A DNA stretch of 64,000 nt. It comes from VRUE01 sp963707965. GTDB taxonomy: Bacteria; Actinomycetota; Thermoleophilia; Solirubrobacterales; 70-9. A model generated the notes under the pieces. The model searched no databases, had not been told where the DNA came from, and saw nothing but the letters and a program-made list of their open reading frames with translations. The stretch spans positions 124,001 through 188,000 of the forward strand of contig CAVPRR010000005.1 in NCBI GenBank assembly GCA_963707965.1, read 5' to 3'. Position 1 is the first letter of the stretch, and the number at the start of each line of letters is the position of its first letter. Positions 29,085 through 37,623 of this stretch are shown here, one piece after another. The position numbers were made by a program, and so were the translations under genes.

Positions 29085-29738
29085 TCACTCGAAGGCGACC
29101 AGGCCGGCAAACCGGGTGGGCATCTGCCGCAGGACGCGCTGCAGCCGCCGGGCATACCGCCCACGGGCATCGGAGCGGTCCACGCAGGCAAGCGCGGTGT
29201 CTGCGTGGGAGGCGACCGCTTCGAGCTGCGCCAGGTCGCGCCCCAGCGACGGCCCGTCGATGACGACGAGCTCGTATGCCGCGCCCAGCCGCGCCGTCGC
29301 ATGGCCGAAGCTCTCCGAGGCAAGCAGAGCCTGCCCTTCCGTGGTGGGCCTGCCGGCCACGATGCAAGCCAGTGGCTCCGTCGCGCCAACGGAGCCGGGC
29401 CCGGCGAGGACGAGCGCCTGCAGGATCTGGGTTGCCTCCGCCTCCCGGCGAAGGTACTCGTGGAGACCCGGCTCGGCAGCCAGTCCCAGCTCGCTTGCCA
29501 GCCCCGGCGCCGCAAGGTCACACTCGAGCAGCGCTGTCCGGGTGCCCCCCGCCGCAGCGGCAGCCGCGAGACCGACTGCCCCCTCACGCTTGCGCTCCTC
29601 GGTTCCGGTCACGAGCAGCGTCCCGGCGCCACCCAGCTCCTTCAGCAGGCCGTCGAAGGCCTCGAGATCACGTCGGCGAAGCGTCCCGGCTCGAAGGTCG
29701 ACGGACGACCGGGCCGAGATCTTCGCCAGCGCCTTCAC
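29085..29738 (-). CDS. ParA/CpsD-like P-loop protein with degenerate Walker A
   Basis: The 217-residue protein has the fold marks of the MinD/ParA/CpsD group: LLVTGTEERKREGAVGLA where Walker A should be, TALLECDLAAPGLASELGL (switch I-type), and ELVVIDGPSLGRDLAQL (Walker B). The Walker A lysine/threonine (GKT/GKS) is missing, so ATP hydrolysis is doubtful. CpsD-type proteins are tyrosine kinases of polysaccharide export, but no CpsC-like partner is near. Its GTG start overlaps the argS stop (GTGA), so it is co-translated with argS. Confidence 0.65.
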   Translation of the reverse strand: MKALAKISARSSVDLRAGTLRRRDLEAFDGLLKELGGAGTLLVTGTEERKREGAVGLAAAAAAGGTRTALLECDLAAPGLASELGLAAEPGLHEYLRREAEATQILQALVLAGPGSVGATEPLACIVAGRPTTEGQALLASESFGHATARLGAAYELVVIDGPSLGRDLAQLEAVASHADTALACVDRSDARGRYARRLQRVLRQMPTRFAGLVAFE

Positions 29739-31378
29739 ATCCGTTCGGGAGCGGAGATGCCGAGTAGGCCCAGTGCGCCGGCGATCGTCCGCCTGGTGAC
29801 CATGCAAAGGGCAAGTCGCGACGCCTCGACCCCCTCGCCATCGGCCCCGACAACCTGGCAGTCGCGGTAGAAGGCGTGAAAATCGGCGGCCACGGCGGTC
29901 GAGTATGCGCAGATGCGGTAGGGGCCGCGCCGCGCCGCGGCCTCGCGAACCTCGTCGGGGAACTCCAGGAGACGCTTGACCAGGGCCTTCTCGGTGGGCT
30001 CGAGTACCGCGTCCGGAGCCGGGGCGCCGGTCTCCGCAGCGACGTCACCCTCCCCCACCCCAGCCTTGCGCAGGATGCTTGCGATCCGCGCGTGGGCGTA
30101 CTGCACGTAGTAGACGGGGTTCTCGCTGGACTCGCGCCGGGCCAGCTCGAGGTCGAGATCGACCGGCGTGTCGTGGCTGCGCCAAAGCATGAACCAGCGG
30201 GTCGCGTCGACGCCGATGTCGTCGATCAGCTCATCCAGGGTGACGAAGTCGCCACTGCGCTTTGACATCTGGGCTCGCTCTTCTCCTTCGACGACATTGA
30301 CCAGGCGCATGATCAGCGTCTCCAGCGCGTCGGGGTCGGCGCCAAGCGCCGCAACGGAGGCGCGCAGCCGGGGCGCATAGCCGTGATGGTCGGCACCCAG
30401 CACGTCGATCAGGCGCCCGAAGCCGCGCTCCAGCTTGTCCCAGTGATACGCGACGTCCGCGGCGAGATAGGTGTGCTCCCCGTTGGCCCGGATCAGCACC
30501 CGGTCCTTGTCGTCGCCGAAGTCGGTCGTGCGCAACCAGAGCGCCTGCTCGCTCCTGTAGGTGTGGCCCCCTTCCTCCAGCCGGGAGAGGGCGGCGTCCA
30601 CCTCACCCCGCCCGTAGAGGTCGCGCTCTGAGAACCAGTTGTCGAATCGGACGCCGAAGCGATCCAGGGTCGCCCGCACGCCCTCGAGGATCAGCTCGAC
30701 CCCGCGGCGCCCGACCGCATCGGAGTCCTCCGGGTCGATCCCCTCGGCACCGAGGCTCTCCGCCAGCTCGACGACGTAGTCGCCTTCATAGCCGTCCTCC
30801 GGGACCTCCTTGCCGGTCATCCGGGCAGCGATCGAGGCAGCGAAGCGCCCGACCTGCCCACCCGCGTCGTTGACGTAGAACTCGCGCTGCACATCGTGAC
30901 CAACCGCCTCCAGAAGGCGCACCAGCGCGTCTCCGTAGGCGGCATGGCGACCGCCGCCGACGTGCAGCGGCCCGGTTGGGTTGGCGGACACGAACTCGAC
31001 CAGGATGCGCTCGGGCGAGTCGGCGGGGTCCGGTCCGAGGTCGCTCCCCGACGCGGCCAGGCGCCCCATTGCACGCCGGTACCAGGCATCGGAGAGGAAG
31101 AGGTTGACGAAACCCGGCCCGGCCACCTCGATCCGATCGACGCTTGCGTCCAGCTCGCGCTCGAGCTCGGCGCAGAGGCGCACCGCGACGTCGCGCGGGC
31201 TCTCCCCCAGCGGAGCGGCCAGCAGCATCGCCGCGTTGGAGCTGTAGTCGCCGAGCTCCGGCTTGGGCGGCCGGTCGAGCGAGGGCTCGGGGCTGGTCGG
31301 CTCGCCACCGTGCAGCGTGCGCACGGCATGGTTGACGGCCGAGCGCAGCTCGGCGATCGAGTCGGTCGCGGTCACCAT
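29735..31378 (-). CDS. argS: Arginyl-tRNA synthetase
   Basis: The 547-residue class I synthetase charges tRNA-Arg. It has the N-terminal Add-1 domain, the HIGH-type motif in GPLHVGGGRHAAYGDAL, the KMSKS-type motif as AQMSKRSGDFV, and an all-helical anticodon-binding C-terminus ending with LGLLGISAPERM. I start it at the ATG at 31378; a longer in-frame opening would overlap the divergent phosphoesterase promoter. The gene is divergent from the phosphoesterase and followed by a ParA-like gene. Confidence 0.94.
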   Translation of the reverse strand: MVTATDSIAELRSAVNHAVRTLHGGEPTSPEPSLDRPPKPELGDYSSNAAMLLAAPLGESPRDVAVRLCAELERELDASVDRIEVAGPGFVNLFLSDAWYRRAMGRLAASGSDLGPDPADSPERILVEFVSANPTGPLHVGGGRHAAYGDALVRLLEAVGHDVQREFYVNDAGGQVGRFAASIAARMTGKEVPEDGYEGDYVVELAESLGAEGIDPEDSDAVGRRGVELILEGVRATLDRFGVRFDNWFSERDLYGRGEVDAALSRLEEGGHTYRSEQALWLRTTDFGDDKDRVLIRANGEHTYLAADVAYHWDKLERGFGRLIDVLGADHHGYAPRLRASVAALGADPDALETLIMRLVNVVEGEERAQMSKRSGDFVTLDELIDDIGVDATRWFMLWRSHDTPVDLDLELARRESSENPVYYVQYAHARIASILRKAGVGEGDVAAETGAPAPDAVLEPTEKALVKRLLEFPDEVREAAARRGPYRICAYSTAVAADFHAFYRDCQVVGADGEGVEASRLALCMVTRRTIAGALGLLGISAPERM

Positions 31379-31421
31379 CGCATCGTATGAGCCCCGGCCA
31401 CACAGGGGTACGCTGGCCATC

Positions 31422-32162
31422 GTGCGCGTCGCCGCAATCACGGACATCCACTCAAACCTGGCGGCGCTCGAGGCCGTCTTCGAGGCCATCGACGAGACCG
31501 GCGTCGAGGAGATCTGGTGCCTGGGAGACGTGATCGGCTACGGGGGGGATCCGGATGCCTGCGCTGACCTGGTCGGAGAGCGGTGCTCCGTTTGCCTGGT
31601 CGGCAACCATGATCTCGCCGTGCTCGGCGAGCTGGGCATCGCCGCCTTCTCCGAGGCTGCCGCCGAGGCCGTCATCTGGACTCGGGGCCACGTTTCCGAG
31701 CGGACGCTCGATCTACTCCGCAAGCTGAAACCGGCTGGCCGGCGGCGCGGCATCGGCCTCTTCCACGCGTCTCCCCGAGACCCGGTCTGGGAGTACGTGC
31801 TCTCCGCAGAGCAGGCGGACGCATGCCTGGATGTTCAGGAGGAGCGGATCGCGCTGATCGGCCACTCGCATGTGTCGCTGTTCTTCATGCGGCCGGCCGG
31901 CGACAAGCACGGCGGCATCCGCAGCGCCCAGGCCGGCGATGACACGCTGCTCGACCTCGGCCGCGGCAGGTGGCTCGTGAACCCGGGCAGCGTCGGCCAG
32001 CCGCGCGACGGAGATTCGCGTGCGGCATGGCTGGAGCTGGACACCGACGAGGAAACCGCCCGCTTTCACCGCGTCCCCTATGACATCGAGCGGGCGGCTG
32101 GGTCGATAACCGCAGCCGACCTGCCGGGGCGCCTCGCAACCCGCCTCTACATCGGCCAGTGA
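31422..32162 (+). CDS. Metallophosphoesterase
   Basis: The 246-residue protein has all metal-binding blocks of the calcineurin-like superfamily, in order: ITDIHSN, CLGDVIGYG, GNHDLAVLG, LFHASPRD, GHSHVSLF and NPGSVGQPRDGD. The short single-domain form resembles YfcE/diadenosine-type enzymes, but the substrate is unknown. The start is GTG, 43 bp from the divergent argS start, so the two may share a promoter region. Confidence 0.9.
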   Translation: MRVAAITDIHSNLAALEAVFEAIDETGVEEIWCLGDVIGYGGDPDACADLVGERCSVCLVGNHDLAVLGELGIAAFSEAAAEAVIWTRGHVSERTLDLLRKLKPAGRRRGIGLFHASPRDPVWEYVLSAEQADACLDVQEERIALIGHSHVSLFFMRPAGDKHGGIRSAQAGDDTLLDLGRGRWLVNPGSVGQPRDGDSRAAWLELDTDEETARFHRVPYDIERAAGSITAADLPGRLATRLYIGQ

Positions 32163-32246
32163 CCGCCATTTGACCTGGATACGCGCAACACCAGCCGCAT
32201 CATCCAGGCGCGCCGGGTCGCCGAATCAACCATCTAGACTCGCCGC

Positions 32247-32831
32247 ATGGGTCGCCCAGCCCAATCCCTGCTCGCCCTTGCGCTTGGCATGGTCGCCGCG
32301 CTCGCGGTCGTCTCCTGCGGCGGCGGCGACGCGCAGCTGCTGCCGGGCGGTACCGCGCGGGACATCACCGCCAACCTCGACACCGTCAGGCTGCTGGCGG
32401 ACGAAGGCGACTGCGTCGGCGCCGAAAGCGCCGCACAGCAGGTGAGCGAACAGGTCGAAGCGTTGGACGGCATCGACGCCAAGCTCAAGCGGGCGCTCCA
32501 GGAAGGCGCTGCACACCTGAACGAAGTCGTTGCGAGCTGCGAAGAATCTGAAACCGAAGAAACCGTGCCGACCACGGCCCCCACGGAAGCCGAAGGCACG
32601 GAAGGGGAGTCCGCGAAGAAGAAGGAAAAGGAAGAGAAGCAGAAGGAAGAAAGGTCGCGGGAAGGGGAAGTCACCTCGACGACGCCGGAAACCCCTCCGG
32701 CGGAACCGTCCCTTCCCCCTCAGGCTGAAGGCGAAGGAAAAGGGCTGGAAGACGGCAACGGGGCTCCCGGCCGCGAAGAAGACCAGTCCGGCGGTGTGGG
32801 CCCCGGCACGGCGATTGGCGGGGGCGAATGA
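32247..32831 (+). CDS. Putative lipoprotein with charged C-terminus
   Basis: A 194-residue protein with a lipoprotein signal (lipobox LAVVSC; lipidated Cys near 24). The helical region (~35-95) contains GDCVGAESAAQQVSEQVEAL and two cysteines. The tail of about 90 residues is low-complexity, first KKKEKEEKQKEE and then Pro/Gly/Glu-rich. Its stop overlaps the ATG of the kinase gene (ATGA), so the two are co-translated. An extracytoplasmic partner of the kinase is a reasonable guess. I do not recognise the family. Confidence 0.7.
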   Translation: MGRPAQSLLALALGMVAALAVVSCGGGDAQLLPGGTARDITANLDTVRLLADEGDCVGAESAAQQVSEQVEALDGIDAKLKRALQEGAAHLNEVVASCEESETEETVPTTAPTEAEGTEGESAKKKEKEEKQKEERSREGEVTSTTPETPPAEPSLPPQAEGEGKGLEDGNGAPGREEDQSGGVGPGTAIGGGE

Positions 32832-34051
32832 CGGAGACGGGCGCACTCTCGGGGCGCTACGAGCTCGGCGACCGGCTCGGCTCGGGCGGGATGTCGAACG
32901 TCTACCGGGCCACGGACCGGATCCTCGAGCGAACGGTCGCGGTCAAGATCCTCGCCGAGCACCTCTCTGACGACGAGCGCTTCGTTGCCCGCTTTCGCCG
33001 CGAGGCGCTGGCCGTCGCCAAGCTGGTCCATCCCAACATCGTCCAGGTCTACGACACCGGGATCGATGAGGGGCGTCACTACATCGTCATGGAGTACGTC
33101 GAGGGCCGCTCGGGAGCGCAGATCCTCCAGCGGCAGGGGCCACTCGATTTCGAGATCGCGATGGAGATCGGGGTCCAGGCCTGCGCCGGGCTCGACTTCG
33201 CGCACCGGCGCGGGATCATCCACCGCGACGTCAAGCCGGGCAATCTGATGATCGTCGGCGGCCCGGTCGGCGGCGGCGAGATGACGGTGAAACTCACCGA
33301 CTTCGGGATCGCGCGGGCGATCGAACAGACCCGCATCACCCAGGTCGGCTCGGTGGTCGGCACGGCCGCCTACCTCTCCCCCGAGCAGGTGCGCGGCGAG
33401 GAGGCGACGCCGGCCACCGACGTCTACGCGCTCGGCGTCGTCATCTACCAGTTCCTCACCGGGCGACTGCCATATGAGGGCTCGACCCTCGCCGAGCTGG
33501 CTGTGCGACAGCAGAACGAGCGGCCGCTGCCGCCCAACACCTACAACGACGAGGTACCCGCGACGGTGGGAGCCGCGGTGCTCCGGGCACTGGAGGGCGA
33601 CCCGGCGCTCCGCTACGCGAGCGCCGACGAGCTGGCGGGCGGATTGCAGATGGGACTGCAGGGCGAGGACGTCACGCTGCTGCTGGCCGAGGGGGCGACC
33701 CCGACGCGTGTGCTTGGCGGCGAGACGGCCACACGCCCCCTCGACCAGACGCAGCGAACCGAGTTCCGCCCACCGCCCTCGGCGAGCCGGCGACCGGTGC
33801 CCCGGGCACCGCAGCCGGTCGCCCCGCCTCCGCCGCCCGTCGCAGAACCGCGCAGGCGGGGAGCGTTTTCGAGATTCGCCAGGTTCGTCATGGCCACGGT
33901 AGCCCTGGTGCTGATCGCGGCTGCAGTCGCAGCCGCTGTGATCGTCGCCACCGACAGGGCGACCGGCGTCAGGGCGACAGAAGTCGCCGGCGACTCCGTC
34001 GACAGGGTGGTCGAAGAGTTCAAGGACCTGGTCCGCAAGAACACCGAATAG
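32828..34051 (+). CDS. PknB-type membrane serine/threonine protein kinase
   Basis: In this 407-residue kinase the N-terminal ~270 residues form a complete catalytic domain: GSGGMSNVYRA loop, VAVKIL lysine, HRDVKPGN catalytic loop, DFGIARAIE, and a GTAAYLSPEQ activation segment. A Pro-rich linker follows (PPPPPVAEPRRRGAF), then one membrane helix near 358-380 and a short outer tail without PASTA repeats. It resembles actinobacterial PknA/PknB-like kinases that lack an external sensor. The overlapping upstream lipoprotein may supply sensing. Confidence 0.93.
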   Translation: MTETGALSGRYELGDRLGSGGMSNVYRATDRILERTVAVKILAEHLSDDERFVARFRREALAVAKLVHPNIVQVYDTGIDEGRHYIVMEYVEGRSGAQILQRQGPLDFEIAMEIGVQACAGLDFAHRRGIIHRDVKPGNLMIVGGPVGGGEMTVKLTDFGIARAIEQTRITQVGSVVGTAAYLSPEQVRGEEATPATDVYALGVVIYQFLTGRLPYEGSTLAELAVRQQNERPLPPNTYNDEVPATVGAAVLRALEGDPALRYASADELAGGLQMGLQGEDVTLLLAEGATPTRVLGGETATRPLDQTQRTEFRPPPSASRRPVPRAPQPVAPPPPPVAEPRRRGAFSRFARFVMATVALVLIAAAVAAAVIVATDRATGVRATEVAGDSVDRVVEEFKDLVRKNTE

Positions 34052-34064
34052 GGACGGGGCGTGG

Positions 34065-34096
34065 AGAGCGCCGGGGGATCCTCCCGAGCGCTCTTT
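34065..34096. terminator. Terminator between convergent kinase and tgt genes
   Basis: AGAGCGC pairs with GCGCTCT, with a further GGGG/CCTCCC inner stem, followed by TTTT on the + strand. The T-run reaches the tgt stop codon, so the element can serve the kinase transcript. Confidence 0.75.
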
Positions 34097-35301
34097 TACG
34101 CGATCTCCCAGGGGGCGGCGCCCTTCATGACCATGTTGGAGTAGCTGGTGAGGGTGCCCGCCGCAATCGCAGCGCGGGCGTGGGTGACCAGCTGGTGCAT
34201 GTAGGTGAGGTTGTGAAGGCAGAGGAGGCGGACCGCGGTCAGCTCCTCGGCCCGGGAGAGGTAGCTGAGATAGTCGCGGTCGTGGTGCCGGCAGGCCGGG
34301 CAGGGGCAGCCGTCGACGAGGGGACTGCGGTCGCCCTCGGATGCCGACCTGCGCAGGTTGAGGCGGAAGCGGGCGTCCGGATCGGGAACGAGAGCCGTGC
34401 CGTGGCGGGCGAGGCGGGTGGGGATAGCGCAGTCGAAGACGTCCAGGCCAAGCGCGATGCCGGCCAGCAGGTCGTCGATCTCGCCAATGCCCAGCAGGTG
34501 CTTTGGGGCCTCCGCCGGCAGCAGCGGCGCCGTCAACGCCAGCACGCCGCGCATCTCGTCCTTGTCGCGGCCGAGCGTGCCGCCGATCGCGAGGCCGTCG
34601 ACGGCGGCCTCGGATACCGCCTGCGCGGATTCCCGGCGCAGATCCTCGTGGACGCCGCCCTGCACGATCCCGAATACGGCCTGTCGCGCCGGGCCCTGCG
34701 CGCCGTGCCACTCCAGGCAGCGCCCAAGCCAGCGGTGGGTGCGCTCCATCGAGCGCGCCGTGTAGTCCCGATCCGCGTGATAGGGCGTGCACTCGTCGAA
34801 GACCAGGGCGATGTCGGATCCGAGCTTCGCCTGCACCTCCATCGAGACCTCGGGCGAGAGGAACAGCGAGCTGCCATCCCTGTAGGAGCGGAAATGGACT
34901 CCCTCCTCGGCGATCGAGACCACCGATCCGTGGCCCCCTCCCGGCCGACCGCTCCCCTTCACCTCGTCGGCCACTCCCCCGTGCGCCAGCGAGAAGACCT
35001 GGAATCCACCCGAATCCGTGATCAGCGCCCTGTCCCACCCCATGAACCCATGCAGCCCGCCGGCGGCGGCGATCCGGTCCGCGCCCGGCGAGACGAACAG
35101 GTGGTACGTATTGCCAAGCACCATCTCGTACCCCAGCTCCGCCACCTCGGCAGACTCCAGCCCCCGCACCGTCCCCTTCGTGGCCAGCGGGATGAACGCC
35201 GGCGTCCTGACCGGCCCGTGCGCGGTGTGCAGCACGCCCGCCCGGGCTGTGCCGTCGCGGGCCTCGATATCGAACCTCAGCCTCTCGGGCTCATGCCTCA
35301 T
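34096..35301 (-). CDS. tgt: Queuine/preQ1 tRNA-guanine transglycosylase
   Basis: The 401-residue enzyme exchanges guanine-34 in GUN-anticodon tRNAs for preQ1. It has TDSGGFQVFSL with the first catalytic Asp, GGTLGRDKDEM and the nucleophile region LDVFDCAIPTRLAR. The zinc site is CPCPACRHH with a later His in LLCLHNLTYMHQL. Its start lies inside the end of gpmI (an 11-bp overlap), so it is the last gene of the glycolytic run. No other queuosine gene is in the window. Confidence 0.92.
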   Translation of the reverse strand: MRHEPERLRFDIEARDGTARAGVLHTAHGPVRTPAFIPLATKGTVRGLESAEVAELGYEMVLGNTYHLFVSPGADRIAAAGGLHGFMGWDRALITDSGGFQVFSLAHGGVADEVKGSGRPGGGHGSVVSIAEEGVHFRSYRDGSSLFLSPEVSMEVQAKLGSDIALVFDECTPYHADRDYTARSMERTHRWLGRCLEWHGAQGPARQAVFGIVQGGVHEDLRRESAQAVSEAAVDGLAIGGTLGRDKDEMRGVLALTAPLLPAEAPKHLLGIGEIDDLLAGIALGLDVFDCAIPTRLARHGTALVPDPDARFRLNLRRSASEGDRSPLVDGCPCPACRHHDRDYLSYLSRAEELTAVRLLCLHNLTYMHQLVTHARAAIAAGTLTSYSNMVMKGAAPWEIA

Positions 35302-36817
35302 CGATCAGCGACTTGCCGGTCATCGCCTCGGGCTGGCGAATGCCGAGCAGCTCAAGGGCGGTTGGGGCGACATCGGCGAGTATGCCCCCGCCGCGCAGCG
35401 CCAGCCCCTCGACGGTGACGATCAGCGGCACCGGGTTGAGCGAGTGCGCGGTGTTGGGCGATCCGTCGGGCTCGAGCATGTTGTCGCAGTTGCCGTGGTC
35501 GGCGGTCACGATGCAGGCGCCGCCCGAGCGCTCGACCGCCTCGACCACGTCGCCCAGGAGGCCGTCGACGGTCTCGACCGCCTTCACGGCGGCCGGGATC
35601 GAGCCGGTGTGGCCGACCATGTCGGGGTTGGCGAAGTTGATGATGCCGAACCGGTACTCACCCTCCGGCCAGCGGTTGACGAATGCCTCGGCGGCGGCGC
35701 GAGCGCTCATCTCCGGCTTGTGGTCATAGGTGGGCACGTCGCGCGGCGACTCGACCAGGCAGCGCTCCTCCCCCTCCCACTCCTGCTCGCGCCCGCCGTT
35801 GAAGAAGTAGGTCACGTGCGCGTACTTCTCCGTCTCGGCGACGTGGAGCTGACGACCGCCGCCCTCTGAGACGACCTCTGCCAGGGTCGTGCTCGGCCGC
35901 GCCTCGGGGAAGGCGACCGGGTAGGGCCAGCCCTTGCGGTACGCGGTCATCGTGGTCAGGTCGAGGAGCGGCCCGCCGGCACGCGAGAACTCCTCGAAGC
36001 CCCGCTCGGCGAGGGCGCGGCTCATCTGGCGAGCGCGGTCCGGGCGGAAGTTGACGAAGATCGCCACGTCGCCCTCGACGGCGCCGTCATAGTCGCCGAT
36101 GACCGTCGGCTTCACGAACTCATCGGTCTCCTCGCGCTCATAGGACGCCTCGATCGCCTCCTCGGCGCTGGCCGCTCGCAGCCCCTGGGCGTGGACGATC
36201 GCATCGTAGGCGAGCTTGGTCCGCTCCCAGCGCGTGTCGCGGTCCATTGCGTAGTAGCGGCCGCCAACCGTCGCGATGCGGCCCGCGTGACGCAGCCAGC
36301 GCTCCAGCTCGGCAAGGTAGGCCCGCCCTCCGTGCGGCAGGGTGTCGCGACCGTCGGTGAAGGCATGGAAGACGAGGTCGGGGACGCCCTCCTGCGTGGC
36401 CAGCTCGATCGCGGCCTCGAGATGCTCCCAGCCGGAATGGACCCCGCCGTCGGAGACGAGGCCGAGAAGGTGCAGGCGCCCACGCGGGCTGTGGCGGGCC
36501 CGCTCGCATGCGGCCCGCAGCACCTCGTTTTCGAAGAAGCTGCCGTCGGCGATCGCGTCGTCGATCCGCGCCAGGTCCTGCTTGACGATCGCCCCGGCAC
36601 CGAGGTTGAGGTGGCCGACCTCAGAGTTGCCCATCTGGCCGTCCGGAAGGCCGACGTCGCGGCCCTGGGCGGAGAGCTGCGTGTGCGGGTACCGCTCCCA
36701 CAGCCGGTCGAAGACCGGGGTCTCGGACAGCGAGATCGCGTTGCCGGGGCCGGGATCGGCAAGGCCCCACCCATCGAGGATGACCAGCGCCAAAGAGGGG
36801 ACCGGAAGGTCGGTCAC
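35291..36817 (-). CDS. gpmI: Phosphoglycerate mutase, 2,3-BPG-independent
   Basis: The 508-residue protein interconverts 3- and 2-phosphoglycerate using two Mn ions. The opening VILDGWG, the catalytic Ser block GQMGNSEVGHLNLGAG, the FHAFTDGRDT loop, and the metal sites FANPDMVGHTG and VTADHGNCDNM are all intact. Length is standard. The GTG start overlaps the tpiA stop (GTGA). It belongs to the gap-pgk-tpiA-gpmI run. Confidence 0.94.
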   Translation of the reverse strand: MTDLPVPSLALVILDGWGLADPGPGNAISLSETPVFDRLWERYPHTQLSAQGRDVGLPDGQMGNSEVGHLNLGAGAIVKQDLARIDDAIADGSFFENEVLRAACERARHSPRGRLHLLGLVSDGGVHSGWEHLEAAIELATQEGVPDLVFHAFTDGRDTLPHGGRAYLAELERWLRHAGRIATVGGRYYAMDRDTRWERTKLAYDAIVHAQGLRAASAEEAIEASYEREETDEFVKPTVIGDYDGAVEGDVAIFVNFRPDRARQMSRALAERGFEEFSRAGGPLLDLTTMTAYRKGWPYPVAFPEARPSTTLAEVVSEGGGRQLHVAETEKYAHVTYFFNGGREQEWEGEERCLVESPRDVPTYDHKPEMSARAAAEAFVNRWPEGEYRFGIINFANPDMVGHTGSIPAAVKAVETVDGLLGDVVEAVERSGGACIVTADHGNCDNMLEPDGSPNTAHSLNPVPLIVTVEGLALRGGGILADVAPTALELLGIRQPEAMTGKSLIDEA

Positions 36818-37563
36818 GCCGCTTCCACGATCGCCGCGAAGTCGTCGGGGTCGAGGCTGGCGCCCCCGACCAGGGCCCCGTCGATGTCGGGTTGCGCCAT
36901 CAGCTCCGCCGCGTTGGAGGGCTTCACCGAACCGCCGTACAGAACCCTCACCAGATCGGCGTCGGCGCCCCGCCCGCGCAGCACGTCGCGGATGAACGCA
37001 ACCGCCTCCTGAGCCTGATCCGGGGTCGCGGTGCGGCCGGTGCCAATCGCCCAGATCGGCTCGTACGCGACCACGACATCGGCGAGCCGCGCCGGATCGA
37101 CCTCGGCCAGGTCGGCCTGCAGCTGGCGCTCCAGCACTCCCTCGGTCTGCCCGGCGTCGCGCGCCTCCTCGCTCTCGCCGATGCAGAGGATCGGCTCCAG
37201 CCCCGCGCCGAGCGCCACCGGCACCTTGCGGGCCAGCGACTCGTCGGTCTCGCCGAAGTACTGGCGGCGCTCCGAATGGCCGAGGATCACCGCGTCGGCA
37301 CCGGCCTCGACCAGCATCGGCGCCGAGATCTCGCCGGTGAAGGCGCCCGATTCGGCCTCGTGCATGTTCTGCGCGGCGACCTTCACGGCGCTGTCGCGCG
37401 CTCTGCTGACCACCTCGCCCAGGGCGAGAAAGGACGGGCAGATGACGACGTCGTTTGGCGTCGCGCCGATCCGCGGCAGCAGCGCGTCGACGAACTCCGC
37501 CGCCTCGGCGACGGTCTTGTGCATCTTCCAATTGGCGGCCAGATACGGCGTGCGCTCGGGCAT
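36814..37563 (-). CDS. tpiA: Triosephosphate isomerase
   Basis: A 249-residue TIM barrel that interconverts DHAP and glyceraldehyde 3-phosphate. AANWKMHK holds the catalytic Lys, VILGHSERR the His and VAYEPIWAIGTGRTATPDQ the Glu; phosphate contacts are at VLYGGSVKPSNA. Its start lies 3 nt after a hairpin whose other arm covers the pgk stop codon, so its ribosome-binding site may open only when pgk is translated. Confidence 0.95.
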   Translation of the reverse strand: MPERTPYLAANWKMHKTVAEAAEFVDALLPRIGATPNDVVICPSFLALGEVVSRARDSAVKVAAQNMHEAESGAFTGEISAPMLVEAGADAVILGHSERRQYFGETDESLARKVPVALGAGLEPILCIGESEEARDAGQTEGVLERQLQADLAEVDPARLADVVVAYEPIWAIGTGRTATPDQAQEAVAFIRDVLRGRGADADLVRVLYGGSVKPSNAAELMAQPDIDGALVGGASLDPDDFAAIVEAA

Positions 37564-37565
37564 TA

Positions 37566-37623
37566 GATGCCTGACCTTACGGCCCCGTGCAGCCGGGTGT
37601 GTGGAGTCGTGAGGTCAGGCATC
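37566..37623 (-). promoter_or_regulatory. Intercistronic hairpin coupling pgk and tpiA
   Basis: GATGCCTGACCT (containing the last pgk codons and its TGA) and AGGTCAGGCATC are perfect 12-bp complements with a 34-nt loop. The second arm ends 2 nt before the tpiA ATG and contains its only Shine-Dalgarno-like purines (AAGGTCAGG). A ribosome finishing pgk would melt the stem and free the tpiA start. Confidence 0.6.

Noticed and set aside
32720..35038. A 772-codon minus-strand open frame across the kinase and tgt genes
   Set aside because: It is out of frame with the clearly recognisable kinase and Tgt proteins and is low-complexity.
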